DNA from: Bacteroidales bacterium UBA3388 | Lineage (GTDB): Bacteria > Bacteroidota > Bacteroidia > Bacteroidales > P3 | Length of the DNA: 15,291 nt | Reading direction: 5' to 3' | NCBI GenBank assembly: GCA_002358855.1 | Contig: DEPQ01000086.1 | Location: 1 to 15,291 of the forward strand | Part shown: one piece after another, positions 1 through 6,062 of the stretch | How the letters are laid out: each line of letters starts with the position of its first letter | Position numbering within the stretch: position 1 is the first letter of the stretch | Notes under the pieces: generated by a model | The model's database searches: none | Told to the model about the DNA's origin: nothing | Seen by the model: the letters and a program-made list of their open reading frames with translations, nothing else | Position numbers and translations under genes: made by a program

Positions 1-8
1 ACTCCAAA

Positions 9-50
9 TTTGCGAAAATTTTACTCCAATTTTCGTCAATTTTTCGCAAA
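9..50. repeat. A/T-rich inverted repeat 1
   Basis: A perfect 10-bp inverted repeat has arms tttgcgaaaa (9-18) and ttttcgcaaa (41-50) around a 22-base spacer. The motif actccaa at 1-7 recurs at 23-29, so the element also has a short direct-repeat character. No U-tract follows on the + strand, so a simple terminator role is not obvious. It may be the tail of an intergenic repeat or of a terminator for a gene left of the window. Confidence 0.5.
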
Positions 51-52
51 AA

Positions 53-90
53 ATTTTGCCAAAAAATCGGTTTTGAAATTTTGGCAAAAT
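53..90. repeat. A/T-rich inverted repeat 2 (possible terminator hairpin)
   Basis: A perfect 13-bp inverted repeat has arms at 53-65 and 78-90 (core ttttgccaaaa / ttttggcaaaa) and a 12-base loop. It lies directly after the first inverted repeat and about 55 bases before the promoter at 147-177. The A and T runs on both arms would give a hairpin with U-rich flanks on either strand, so it could end transcription arriving from the left. This is inference; no upstream gene is visible. Confidence 0.45.
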
Positions 91-146
91 AAAGATGATT
101 TCCCTGTTTTTTGAACTTAGAAAACTAAGACTTTATTCGCAAGTTT

Positions 147-177
147 TTTGTGCTTTAAAAAAATTGTTATACCTTTG
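147..177 (+). promoter_or_regulatory. Bacteroidota-type promoter upstream of the structured region
   Basis: TTTG at 147-150 is followed after exactly 19 bases by TACCTTTG at 170-177. This fits the known Bacteroidota primary sigma pattern of TTTG at -33 and TAnnTTTG at -7 with 19-21 bases between. Transcription would begin near 182-186. No credible gene starts within the next 350 bases, so the promoter would drive either a non-coding RNA or a very long 5' leader for the lipoprotein gene at 560. Confidence 0.7.
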
Positions 178-183
178 TGGGCT

Positions 184-483
184 GAAAAATTATTAACGAA
201 AAATTATGCCTATGGTAAAAGAAAAAGAAAGATAATTTAGACTGAGTAAATTTTAATACGACATAAAAGCGTTTTTGCTTAGATTTGGTTGTGTGAAATC
301 GGGAAAATTTCATAAAAACTAATCAAAAGATAAGTTAAGACGCTCACGAGTAATATCGTGGGCTTATCTTATTTGATTAGTTAGGTATTTCCCGAACCTC
401 ACACACCGATAAGAAAAAAGTCCCACGTTTTTTTATGCCTTGAAGTCAAAGAAAGAAAATAAGTAATCGCCATTTGGGACTTT
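184..483 (+). ncRNA. Candidate structured RNA or long structured leader
   Basis: The stretch from the promoter at 147-177 to the gene at 560 has no good ORF but strong folding potential, read by eye. A long rod spans 287-407: an outer helix pairs 287-296 with 399-407 (one bulged T), the next pairs 299-306 with 388-395 (cggg/cccg core), the next pairs 319-327 with 372-380 (ctaatcaaa / tttgattag), then 328-334 pairs with 363-369, and a terminal hairpin pairs 345-349 with 356-360 around a six-base loop. A separate perfect 9-bp stem pairs 417-425 (aaagtccca) with 475-483 (tgggacttt) across a 49-base loop. The 5' limit is set by the promoter; the 3' end is uncertain. A rod with internal loops recalls 6S-type RNAs, and Bacteroidales have a 6S-like candidate class (Bacteroidales-1), but I cannot match the consensus. 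It could also be a leader controlling the lipoprotein genes. Confidence 0.45.
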
Positions 484-507
484 GGTAAAGAAAGTAAACG
501 ACTAATA

Positions 508-568
508 ATTTATTAAAAAAAACCGATGAGTCAATGGGATATAACCGACAAAAATTAAAATGAAAAAA
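508..568 (+). repeat. Duplicated lipoprotein-gene leader, copy 1
   Basis: This 61-bp stretch recurs at 812-871 with a single difference, a run of eight A rather than seven. It covers the immediate 5' leader, the start codon and the first bases of the coding region (ATG plus six A). Inside lies a 10-codon micro-ORF at 526-558 reading MSQWDITDKN, whose TAA stop ends one base before the lipoprotein ATG at 560. Identity ends sharply within the second codon block, and the flanks on either side are unrelated. Confidence 0.9.
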
Positions 569-790
569 GGATTTTTTAGAATTATTGCTTTAATAGCAGT
601 TTCAACTATTAGTTTAGTATCTTGCGACAATTCAGAATGTTTATGCACACAAAGTTGGCCAGGTGGACAAACTGAATTTGTTGAAAGCATGGATGATTAT
701 GGTGTAACATCTTGCGATAAGCTTGGAAGAGAACTGCATGTTAATTCAAACGCACCAGAAGGATACTATTATAATTGTGTAGAAGAATAA
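560..790 (+). CDS. Small cysteine-containing lipoprotein, unknown function
   Basis: This is a 76-residue protein with an N-terminal export signal (MKK, then a hydrophobic stretch at about 5-20) and a lipobox LVSC placing the lipidated cysteine at residue 22. The predicted mature protein is only 55 residues and holds four further cysteines (27, 29, 52, 73), enough for two disulfides in the periplasm or at the cell surface. It is acidic (many Asp/Glu) with aromatic residues near the C-terminus (YYYNC). The start is set by the signal peptide and by the shared leader that runs into the ATG. The next lipoprotein gene follows after 72 bases. I do not recognise the family. A reverse-strand ORF overlaps it but lacks any protein-like features. 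The lipoprotein assignment is firm; the function is unknown. Confidence 0.75.
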   Translation: MKKGFFRIIALIAVSTISLVSCDNSECLCTQSWPGGQTEFVESMDDYGVTSCDKLGRELHVNSNAPEGYYYNCVEE

Positions 791-811
791 TTGTAATAGT
801 CATATTTTAAG

Positions 812-871
812 ATTTATTAAAAAAACCGATGAGTCAATGGGATATAACCGACAAAAATTAAAATGAAAAAA
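812..871 (+). repeat. Duplicated lipoprotein-gene leader, copy 2
   Basis: This is the second copy of the leader seen at 508-568, identical apart from one missing A in the poly-A tract (60 bp). It again contains the MSQWDITDKN micro-ORF (829-861), whose stop lies one base before the ATG at 863, and identity again ends after ATG plus six A. The distance between copies is about 303 bp, so leader plus gene form a repeating unit. Recombination between the direct repeats would delete the first lipoprotein gene. Confidence 0.9.
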
Positions 872-1399
872 CTATCTGTAATAGTAATTGCACTTGTAAG
901 TTTAATAATTATTACGTCTTGTTCTTCAAGTCGTTCTTTAATTCCTAAAGCTGTAAACACAGTAAAAACAGTTTCATTTCAAGAACTTAATTTAACAAAT
1001 AAAGATTATAGCATTCTTGATCGTGTAGAAGTGTCTGCTACAATTCTTGTTGATATATCACCAAATTCTTATACTATACACGATGAAGCAAACTCGTTTA
1101 GACTACTTTACACTAAAAATAAAGACCAGATAAATTTAACGGCTTATGAAGGAGTGATTCGTGCAGGATATTTAGCACAAGATTATCAAACTGTGGATCT
1201 ACAATCTCCTGAGGATCTTGTTAGAAGATTAGCTATATATCGATTAATCAATTTAGTAAAAGAACAAGGAGGTGATGGAATTATTGAACCAATTATTTCA
1301 ACTAACATAGAAGAGAAAAAAACCAGTTGGAATAATAGTACAATAATTTTAAATACTACTGTATCGGGTAAAGTTGTTGTGTTAAAAACATCAAAATAA
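863..1399 (+). CDS. Lipoprotein, unknown function
   Basis: This is a 178-residue protein. A hydrophobic signal (about residues 4-17) ends in the lipobox ITSC, giving lipidation at Cys20 followed by a serine run. The mature part has a beta-rich N-terminal half and a helix at about 119-135 leading into EQGGDGIIEPIIS (about 134-146). That pattern of a helix ending in GGDxII-P is common in Bacteroidota lipoproteins with a small alpha/beta domain that show faint resemblance to the YbjQ-type fold. The C-terminus is a beta-type segment (about 160-175). It has the duplicated leader in front and is followed after only 10 bases by the third lipoprotein gene, so the two are probably co-transcribed. Substrate or partner cannot be told from sequence. 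Confidence 0.8.
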   Translation: MKKLSVIVIALVSLIIITSCSSSRSLIPKAVNTVKTVSFQELNLTNKDYSILDRVEVSATILVDISPNSYTIHDEANSFRLLYTKNKDQINLTAYEGVIRAGYLAQDYQTVDLQSPEDLVRRLAIYRLINLVKEQGGDGIIEPIISTNIEEKKTSWNNSTIILNTTVSGKVVVLKTSK

Positions 1400-1409
1400 A
1401 AATTGTATT

Positions 1410-2378
1410 ATGAAATATAGATTAAACAATTTATTAATTTTAATTGCGTGTTCCTTTCTAATGTTTTCTTGCGTAATGCAACAACCTACTTCGCAAGTAA
1501 ATGTTGCACCAAAAGTTATTAACTTAGATCTTGTAGCGAAGTTCCAAGAAAACTTATTTGTTAATTTGGATTACGGAATAAAAGTTAATGTAAACGACAA
1601 AAGAAGTAATTTTAAAATTTTGCATAAACATGACAACTATGTAACTTCTTTACCGAACGTAAATGTATATCCAGATGTAAAAAGTTTTACTAATGAAAGT
1701 ATAAGAAGATATATGAGAACTATGGGCTTTAAATTAGATAGCGATATTTCTTCTGACTATTTTATGAATATAGATATTAAATTATTTAATGTAAGCTTTT
1801 TGAATGGTATTGGTTGGTCGGCAGTTGTAAATTTGGACATATCTGTTTTTGATCACAATAATAGACAGGTTTATCCAACAACAAGTGTTACAGGAAGAGC
1901 ATCAAGGGCTGGTAATGGCAATGATTATTCTATTGCATCAAATACTGTTAATAATGCTTATGCTAACGCTTTGGAAGATATAGATTGGAATCGTATAGCA
2001 TATTTACTAAAACGCAGTAATTCTCCTGCAAATGAAAAAGACAAAAAAGTTGTAGGAGACGGTTCTACTGCATTAGAGCATTTAGTATTATCTTGGGAAG
2101 TTACTTCAAGACCATTAGGTGCAGATGTGTATTGGAGAGTTATTTCTTCAACTCCTGAGGTTAAAAATAGCAATAAGAATTACAAAGGAACAACTCCTTA
2201 CGAAGCAACAGAATCTTTTGATATAAAAGGATTATCTTACAATAATTCAGGTGACGTTCAAATAGAAATAACTTGTGAAAAACCTGGATATTTAACACAA
2301 CGTAAGGTTTTTAATTTGCGTGCTGCAATTGATCAAAAATCTATCAATGCTCATTTCACTCTTGTAAAGGAAGAGTAG
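1410..2378 (+). CDS. Lipoprotein with YajG-like and PEGA-like domains
   Basis: This 322-residue protein has a signal peptide ending in lipobox MFSC (Cys21). Residues about 35-200 look like the YajG / Lipoprotein_16 type: a VNDKR segment at 61-65, a helix ending in MRTMGFKL (102-109), then alternating strands and a final helix near 180-200. The linker (about 203-220) is charged. Residues about 228-303 resemble a PEGA domain, a surface or periplasmic beta-sandwich: SRPLGADVYW (233-242), GTTPY (260-264) and KPGY (291-294) are its typical positions. PEGA domains are known from surface-layer and envelope proteins, so attachment or scaffolding at the envelope is plausible but is inference. It closes a three-gene lipoprotein block and is followed by a strong terminator. 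Unlike its two neighbours it lacks the shared leader. Confidence 0.8.
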   Translation: MKYRLNNLLILIACSFLMFSCVMQQPTSQVNVAPKVINLDLVAKFQENLFVNLDYGIKVNVNDKRSNFKILHKHDNYVTSLPNVNVYPDVKSFTNESIRRYMRTMGFKLDSDISSDYFMNIDIKLFNVSFLNGIGWSAVVNLDISVFDHNNRQVYPTTSVTGRASRAGNGNDYSIASNTVNNAYANALEDIDWNRIAYLLKRSNSPANEKDKKVVGDGSTALEHLVLSWEVTSRPLGADVYWRVISSTPEVKNSNKNYKGTTPYEATESFDIKGLSYNNSGDVQIEITCEKPGYLTQRKVFNLRAAIDQKSINAHFTLVKEE

Positions 2379-2391
2379 AGAAATAAAAAGA

Positions 2392-2450
2392 AAAACGCTC
2401 GTAAGTCTTTGCTTTATTTTGACAAACGAGCGTTTTATTTTTTTGTTTCT
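2392..2450. terminator. Bidirectional intrinsic terminator
   Basis: A perfect 11-bp inverted repeat, aaaacgctcgt (2392-2402) and acgagcgtttt (2426-2436), is followed by a T-rich run on the + strand (2433-2450) and preceded by an A-rich run that gives a T-rich tail on the - strand. It lies between two convergent genes (stops at 2378 and 2456), so it should end both transcripts. Confidence 0.88.
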
Positions 2451-2455
2451 TTGTT

Positions 2456-2701
2456 TTATTCTTCTAAGAGTTCTCTATTTACTTCCAAAGGAGAGTATTT
2501 GTGATGTGAATCGCAATTATCTTTGAATACGTTTTGTTTTCCGCAAACGCAATTGCTTCTATCGCCTGTGTAAGGGTCAACATTTGCACAACGGCGTTTG
2601 AATTCTCCGTTTTTTTTCAAAAACATCTTTATCCCTATTCCGCAAAAACTCAATGCTAATACTATTGCGGCTATTGCAAATATTACTAATACTGTTTTCA
2701 T
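2456..2701 (-). CDS. Small single-pass membrane protein with Cys/His cluster
   Basis: This is an 81-residue protein with one N-terminal membrane helix (about residues 3-24), a short basic stretch (25-37), and a soluble tail holding C38, C51, C53 and C63 plus H66 and H67. The core reads DPYTGDRSNCVCG (42-54), which resembles a small membrane-protein family I associate with Bacteroidota but cannot name. Spacing of the cysteines would suit a metal site or disulfides. By the positive-inside rule the basic residues after the helix suggest a cytoplasmic tail, which would favour metal binding over disulfides; this is inference. The start codon lies 4 bases after the dtd stop, so it is the third gene of the rsgA-dtd operon. 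Its link to ribosome assembly or tRNA proofreading is unknown. Confidence 0.72.
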   Translation of the reverse strand: MKTVLVIFAIAAIVLALSFCGIGIKMFLKKNGEFKRRCANVDPYTGDRSNCVCGKQNVFKDNCDSHHKYSPLEVNRELLEE

Positions 2702-2705
2702 TCTT

Positions 2706-3158
2706 TTATTCTTTGTTTTTTGTGTCTATTATTATTGTTGTAGGGCCGTTGTTTATCATTTCTATTTGCATATCGGCTCCGAAAACTCCTGTTTTAACGT
2801 CTTTTCCAAAGGTTTGTTGCATTTTTTCTACGAATTTTTCGTACATAGGTTTTGCAAAATCGGGTTTTGATGCACGAATATAAGTTGGGCGATTGCCTTT
2901 TTTGCAACTTGCGTGTAGAGTAAATTGACTTACAACCATTATTTCTCCTCCTATGTCTTCGACTGATAGATTCATAACTCCGTTTTCGTCATCGAATATT
3001 CGCATTTTGCAGATTTTTCCACTCAACCATTCTATGTCTTCTTCGTTGTCTATGTCTTCTATGCCTAAAAGCACCATCAATCCTTCGTCTATGTGAGAAT
3101 AAATCTTGTCTTCTATTCTTAGGTTGGCGTATTTTACTTTTTGTATTACTGCTCTCAT
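2706..3158 (-). CDS. dtd: D-aminoacyl-tRNA deacylase
   Basis: This enzyme hydrolyses D-amino acids (and glycine mischarged on tRNA-Ala) off tRNA, recycling the tRNA and keeping D-residues out of proteins. The 150-residue length fits the family (about 145). The N-terminus MRAVIQKV is the family start. The SQFTL active-site motif lies at 77-81 and the C-terminal Gly-cisPro motif at 137-141 (NGPTT, with T where V is more usual). KKGNRP (86-91) and the following R/P-F segment are also family-typical. The gene starts 4 bases after the rsgA stop and ends 4 bases before the small membrane-protein gene, indicating one transcript. Identification is secure. Confidence 0.97.
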   Translation of the reverse strand: MRAVIQKVKYANLRIEDKIYSHIDEGLMVLLGIEDIDNEEDIEWLSGKICKMRIFDDENGVMNLSVEDIGGEIMVVSQFTLHASCKKGNRPTYIRASKPDFAKPMYEKFVEKMQQTFGKDVKTGVFGADMQIEMINNGPTTIIIDTKNKE

Positions 3159-3162
3159 TTTT

Positions 3163-4104
3163 TTATCGTGTTTTCCATTCTTCTTGTTGTACTTCTTCTG
3201 TGTTTATTATGCTGATATAGTTTGCGTATCTTTCGGAAGAAATTTCTCCTTCTTCTACTGCTTGTTTTATTGCACAGCCTGGCTCGTGAATGTGTGTGCA
3301 ATTGTAGAATTTACATTCGGAAAGAAGGCGTTTCATCTCAGGAAAATAGAGTGCAACTTCTTCTTTCTTGAAATCAACCATACCAAACGAGCGTATTCCT
3401 GGCGTATCTATGATGTCAGCTCCAAAGTCTAAGTGATACATTTGTGCAAAGGTTGTTGTATGTTTTCCTTTTAGGTTGCTAAGTGATATTTCTGAGGTTT
3501 TTAAATCTAATCCTGGTTGAAGGGCGTTTACTAATGCACTTTTTCCTACGCCAGAATGTCCGGAAAGTAGGTTGATTTTTCCTTGCATTTGTGCTTTTAG
3601 GTTGTCTATTCCTTCTTTTGTGATTGCGGAAGTGTCAATACATTTGTAACCTAATGGTTCGTAAATGCTTTTTAGATAGTTGGCGTATTCTTTTGTTTCT
3701 TCTTCGTAAAGATCTATTTTGTTAAAAACTATTATGCAAGGGATTTCATAAGCATTGCAAGTAAGAAGAAATCTGTCTATAAAGCCTGTGCTTGTGCGAG
3801 GCAATACACAAGTTATTATAAGTAAGGCTTGGTCAAGATTAGATGCAATTATATGGGTTTGTTTTGAGAGCTTTGCTGATTTTCTTATGATATAGTTTTT
3901 GCGAGGCTCTATTTTGCAAATCAATCCTTGTGAGGTTTCGCTTTCAGGTATGTATTCTACTCTGTCTCCTACGGCAATAGGGTTTGTGGATTTGATTCCG
4001 CTGATTTTAAACTTTCCTTTTATGTAGCAATTTTCTTGATTTCCTTGCTCGTCTCTAACAATATAATTGCTACCTGTTGTCTTTATTACAATGCCTTTTT
4101 TCAT
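3163..4104 (-). CDS. rsgA: Ribosome small subunit-dependent GTPase A
   Basis: RsgA is a circularly permuted GTPase that binds the maturing 30S subunit near the decoding centre and promotes late assembly. The 313 residues show an N-terminal OB-fold (about 1-75), then GTPase motifs in the permuted order G4-G1-G2-G3: NKID at 128-131, P-loop GHSGVGKS at 182-189, GKHTTT at 213-218 and DTPG at 233-236. A C-terminal zinc site follows, C264-x4-C269-x-H271-x5-C277, with a short helical tail. All key residues are present. It is the first gene of a - strand operon with dtd and a small membrane protein, divergent from lepA, another ribosome-linked GTPase. A -7 type box lies 24 bases upstream (4128-4135 on the - strand). 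Confidence 0.97.
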   Translation of the reverse strand: MKKGIVIKTTGSNYIVRDEQGNQENCYIKGKFKISGIKSTNPIAVGDRVEYIPESETSQGLICKIEPRKNYIIRKSAKLSKQTHIIASNLDQALLIITCVLPRTSTGFIDRFLLTCNAYEIPCIIVFNKIDLYEEETKEYANYLKSIYEPLGYKCIDTSAITKEGIDNLKAQMQGKINLLSGHSGVGKSALVNALQPGLDLKTSEISLSNLKGKHTTTFAQMYHLDFGADIIDTPGIRSFGMVDFKKEEVALYFPEMKRLLSECKFYNCTHIHEPGCAIKQAVEEGEISSERYANYISIINTEEVQQEEWKTR

Positions 4105-4127
4105 TTAGTTTTTCTTGTTTTGAACGT

Positions 4128-4135
4128 CAAAGATA
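4128..4135 (-). promoter_or_regulatory. Candidate -7 box for the rsgA-dtd operon
   Basis: Reading the - strand, TATCTTTG occupies 4135-4128, a full match to TAnnTTTG, placed 24 bases before the rsgA start. No good TTTG is seen 19-21 bases further upstream, so the -33 part is weak. The adjoining A/T-rich stretch to 4223 is shared with the divergent lepA promoter. Confidence 0.5.
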
Positions 4136-4200
4136 ATTCATTTTTTTTAAAGCAGAATAATTTTTCTTTGATTTGTTATTTATTTAATTATGCTTTGTTT

Positions 4201-4231
4201 TTCGTTAAATTGCGTTTTTTTTGTATCTTTG
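4201..4231 (+). promoter_or_regulatory. Candidate promoter for lepA operon
   Basis: TATCTTTG at 4224-4231 matches TAnnTTTG, and TTCG at 4201-4204 sits 19 bases upstream as an imperfect TTTG. Transcription would start near 4236-4240, leaving a leader of under 20 bases before the lepA ATG at 4256. The same TATCTTTG box appears on the opposite strand at 4128-4135 for rsgA. Confidence 0.6.
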
Positions 4232-4255
4232 CCAAGATGTGTAATAGTGTAATAG

Positions 4256-6043
4256 ATGAAAAATATTAGAAATTTTTGTATAATAGCTCATATTGACCAC
4301 GGTAAAAGTACATTGGCAGATAGATTGTTAGAGTTTACAAATACTATCTCGCAAAGGGATATGGAAGCTCAGGTGTTGGACGATATGGATTTGGAGAAAG
4401 AGAGGGGAATTACTATAAAAAGCCATGCTATTCAAATGAATTATAGGTTTGAAGGTGAAGATTATGTGCTTAATTTGATAGATACTCCGGGCCACGTTGA
4501 CTTTTCTTATGAGGTTTCTCGTTCAATTGCTGCCTGCGAAGGTGCTTTGCTTATTGTAGATGCTACTCAGGGAATACAAGCTCAAACAATTTCAAATCTT
4601 TATCAAGCAATAGACAATGATTTGGAAATAATTCCTATTCTAAACAAAATGGATTTACCTGCTGCAATGCCGGAAGAGGTAACGGATCAAATAGTTGATT
4701 TGATTGGTTGTAAGCCTGAGGATATTATTCCTGCAAGTGGTAAGACAGGAATGGGAATAGAAACTATTTTGGAAAGAATTATTAAAACGATTCCTGCACC
4801 AAAGGGAGATCCAGAGGCTCCTTTGCAAGCTTTAATCTTTGACTCTGTTTTCAATTCTTTTAGAGGAATTATCTCTTATTTTAGAATAATGAACGGAAGT
4901 ATTAAGAAAGGAGAAAAGGTTAAGTTTGTAAACACAGGAAAAGAATATATTGCAGATGAAATAGGTGTTTTAGGCTTAAAATTGATACCACGACAAACTC
5001 TTTCTTGTGGAGATGTTGGTTATATCATTTCGGGAATTAAAACTTCTTCCGAAGTAAAGGTTGGAGATACTATCACTTCTGTTTTAAATCCTTGCGAAAA
5101 AGCAATTGAGGGCTTTGAAAACGTAAAACCTATGGTGTTTGCGGGAATTTATCCTGTGGATTCAGATGATTATGAAGAGTTAAGAGCTTGCATTGAAAAG
5201 CTTCAACTCAACGATGCTTCGCTTACTTTTGAACCAGAAAGCTCTTTGGCCTTAGGATTCGGATTCCGCTGTGGTTTCTTGGGACTTTTGCACATGGAAA
5301 TCATACAAGAACGTTTGACAAGAGAGTTTAATATGGACGTTATTACTACTGTGCCAAACGTAAACTATAAAGTTTATACAACAAAAGGAGAAGTAATTGA
5401 TGTTTACAATCCTTCTGGATTGCCAGAGCCTAATTATATAGATTATATTGAAGAACCATATATACATGCTTCTATTATAACAAAGACAGAGTTTATTGGT
5501 CCGGTTATGACTCTTTGTATTGATAAGAGAGGTATATTGAAAAATCAACATTATATTTCAACCGATAGAGTGGAAATAACATTTGAGTTGCCTCTTGGTG
5601 AGGTTGTGTTTGATTTTTATGATAAACTTAAATCAATTTCAAAAGGTTATGCTTCTTTTGATTATCACCCTTGCGGATTTCAACGTTCAAAATTGGTGAA
5701 ATTAGAGATTCTTCTAAATGGAGATGGAGTTGATGCTTTATCTACTTTGACTCACTTTGATAATGCTTATCCTTTGGGAAGAAGAATGTGTGAGAAATTA
5801 AAAGAACTCATACCAAGACAACAATTTGATATAGCTGTGCAAGCAGCAATAGGTTCAAAAATTATCGCAAGAGAAACAGTAAAAGCGGTAAGAAAAGACG
5901 TAACAGCAAAATGTTATGGAGGAGATATTTCTCGTAAAAGAAAATTATTAGAAAAACAAAAAGAAGGAAAGAAGAGAATGCGTCAAGTAGGAAATGTTGA
6001 AGTTCCTCAATCGGCATTCCTTGCAGTTTTAAAACTTGATTAA
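4256..6043 (+). CDS. lepA: Elongation factor 4 (LepA), ribosomal GTPase
   Basis: LepA is a translational GTPase related to EF-G that acts on the ribosome, affecting elongation under stress and 30S biogenesis. At 595 residues it matches the usual length (about 600). Visible motifs are the P-loop AHIDHGKST (11-19), ERGIT switch I (49-53), DTPGHVDF (76-83) and NKMD (130-133), followed by EF-G-like domains and the LepA-specific C-terminal domain with the DVTAKCYGGDISRKRKLLEKQ-type segment near 550-575. The start is set by MKNIRNFCIIAHIDHG, standard for the family. It leads a run of eight closely spaced same-strand genes; the next begins 19 bases after its stop. Confidence 0.98.
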   Translation: MKNIRNFCIIAHIDHGKSTLADRLLEFTNTISQRDMEAQVLDDMDLEKERGITIKSHAIQMNYRFEGEDYVLNLIDTPGHVDFSYEVSRSIAACEGALLIVDATQGIQAQTISNLYQAIDNDLEIIPILNKMDLPAAMPEEVTDQIVDLIGCKPEDIIPASGKTGMGIETILERIIKTIPAPKGDPEAPLQALIFDSVFNSFRGIISYFRIMNGSIKKGEKVKFVNTGKEYIADEIGVLGLKLIPRQTLSCGDVGYIISGIKTSSEVKVGDTITSVLNPCEKAIEGFENVKPMVFAGIYPVDSDDYEELRACIEKLQLNDASLTFEPESSLALGFGFRCGFLGLLHMEIIQERLTREFNMDVITTVPNVNYKVYTTKGEVIDVYNPSGLPEPNYIDYIEEPYIHASIITKTEFIGPVMTLCIDKRGILKNQHYISTDRVEITFELPLGEVVFDFYDKLKSISKGYASFDYHPCGFQRSKLVKLEILLNGDGVDALSTLTHFDNAYPLGRRMCEKLKELIPRQQFDIAVQAAIGSKIIARETVKAVRKDVTAKCYGGDISRKRKLLEKQKEGKKRMRQVGNVEVPQSAFLAVLKLD

Positions 6044-6062
6044 AAAATAAAAAAAAAGAGAT

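Noticed and set aside
206..235. Nine-codon ORF MPMVKEKER just after the 147-177 promoter
   Set aside because: It is too short, and there is no sign of conservation or ribosome binding; it can arise by chance in A-rich sequence.
184..483. Retron msr-msd type element (long hairpin after a promoter)
   Set aside because: No reverse transcriptase gene lies downstream or anywhere in the window, and no flanking a1/a2 repeat encloses the rod.
184..483. tmRNA, RNase P RNA or SRP RNA
   Set aside because: None of their conserved sequence blocks (tRNA-like end with CCA, GAGGAAAGUC-type block, GGAAGGAAGC-type loop) is present.
502..690. Reverse-strand ORF of 62 codons over the first lipoprotein gene
   Set aside because: It is antisense to a gene with a clear signal peptide and lipobox and has no protein-like features of its own.
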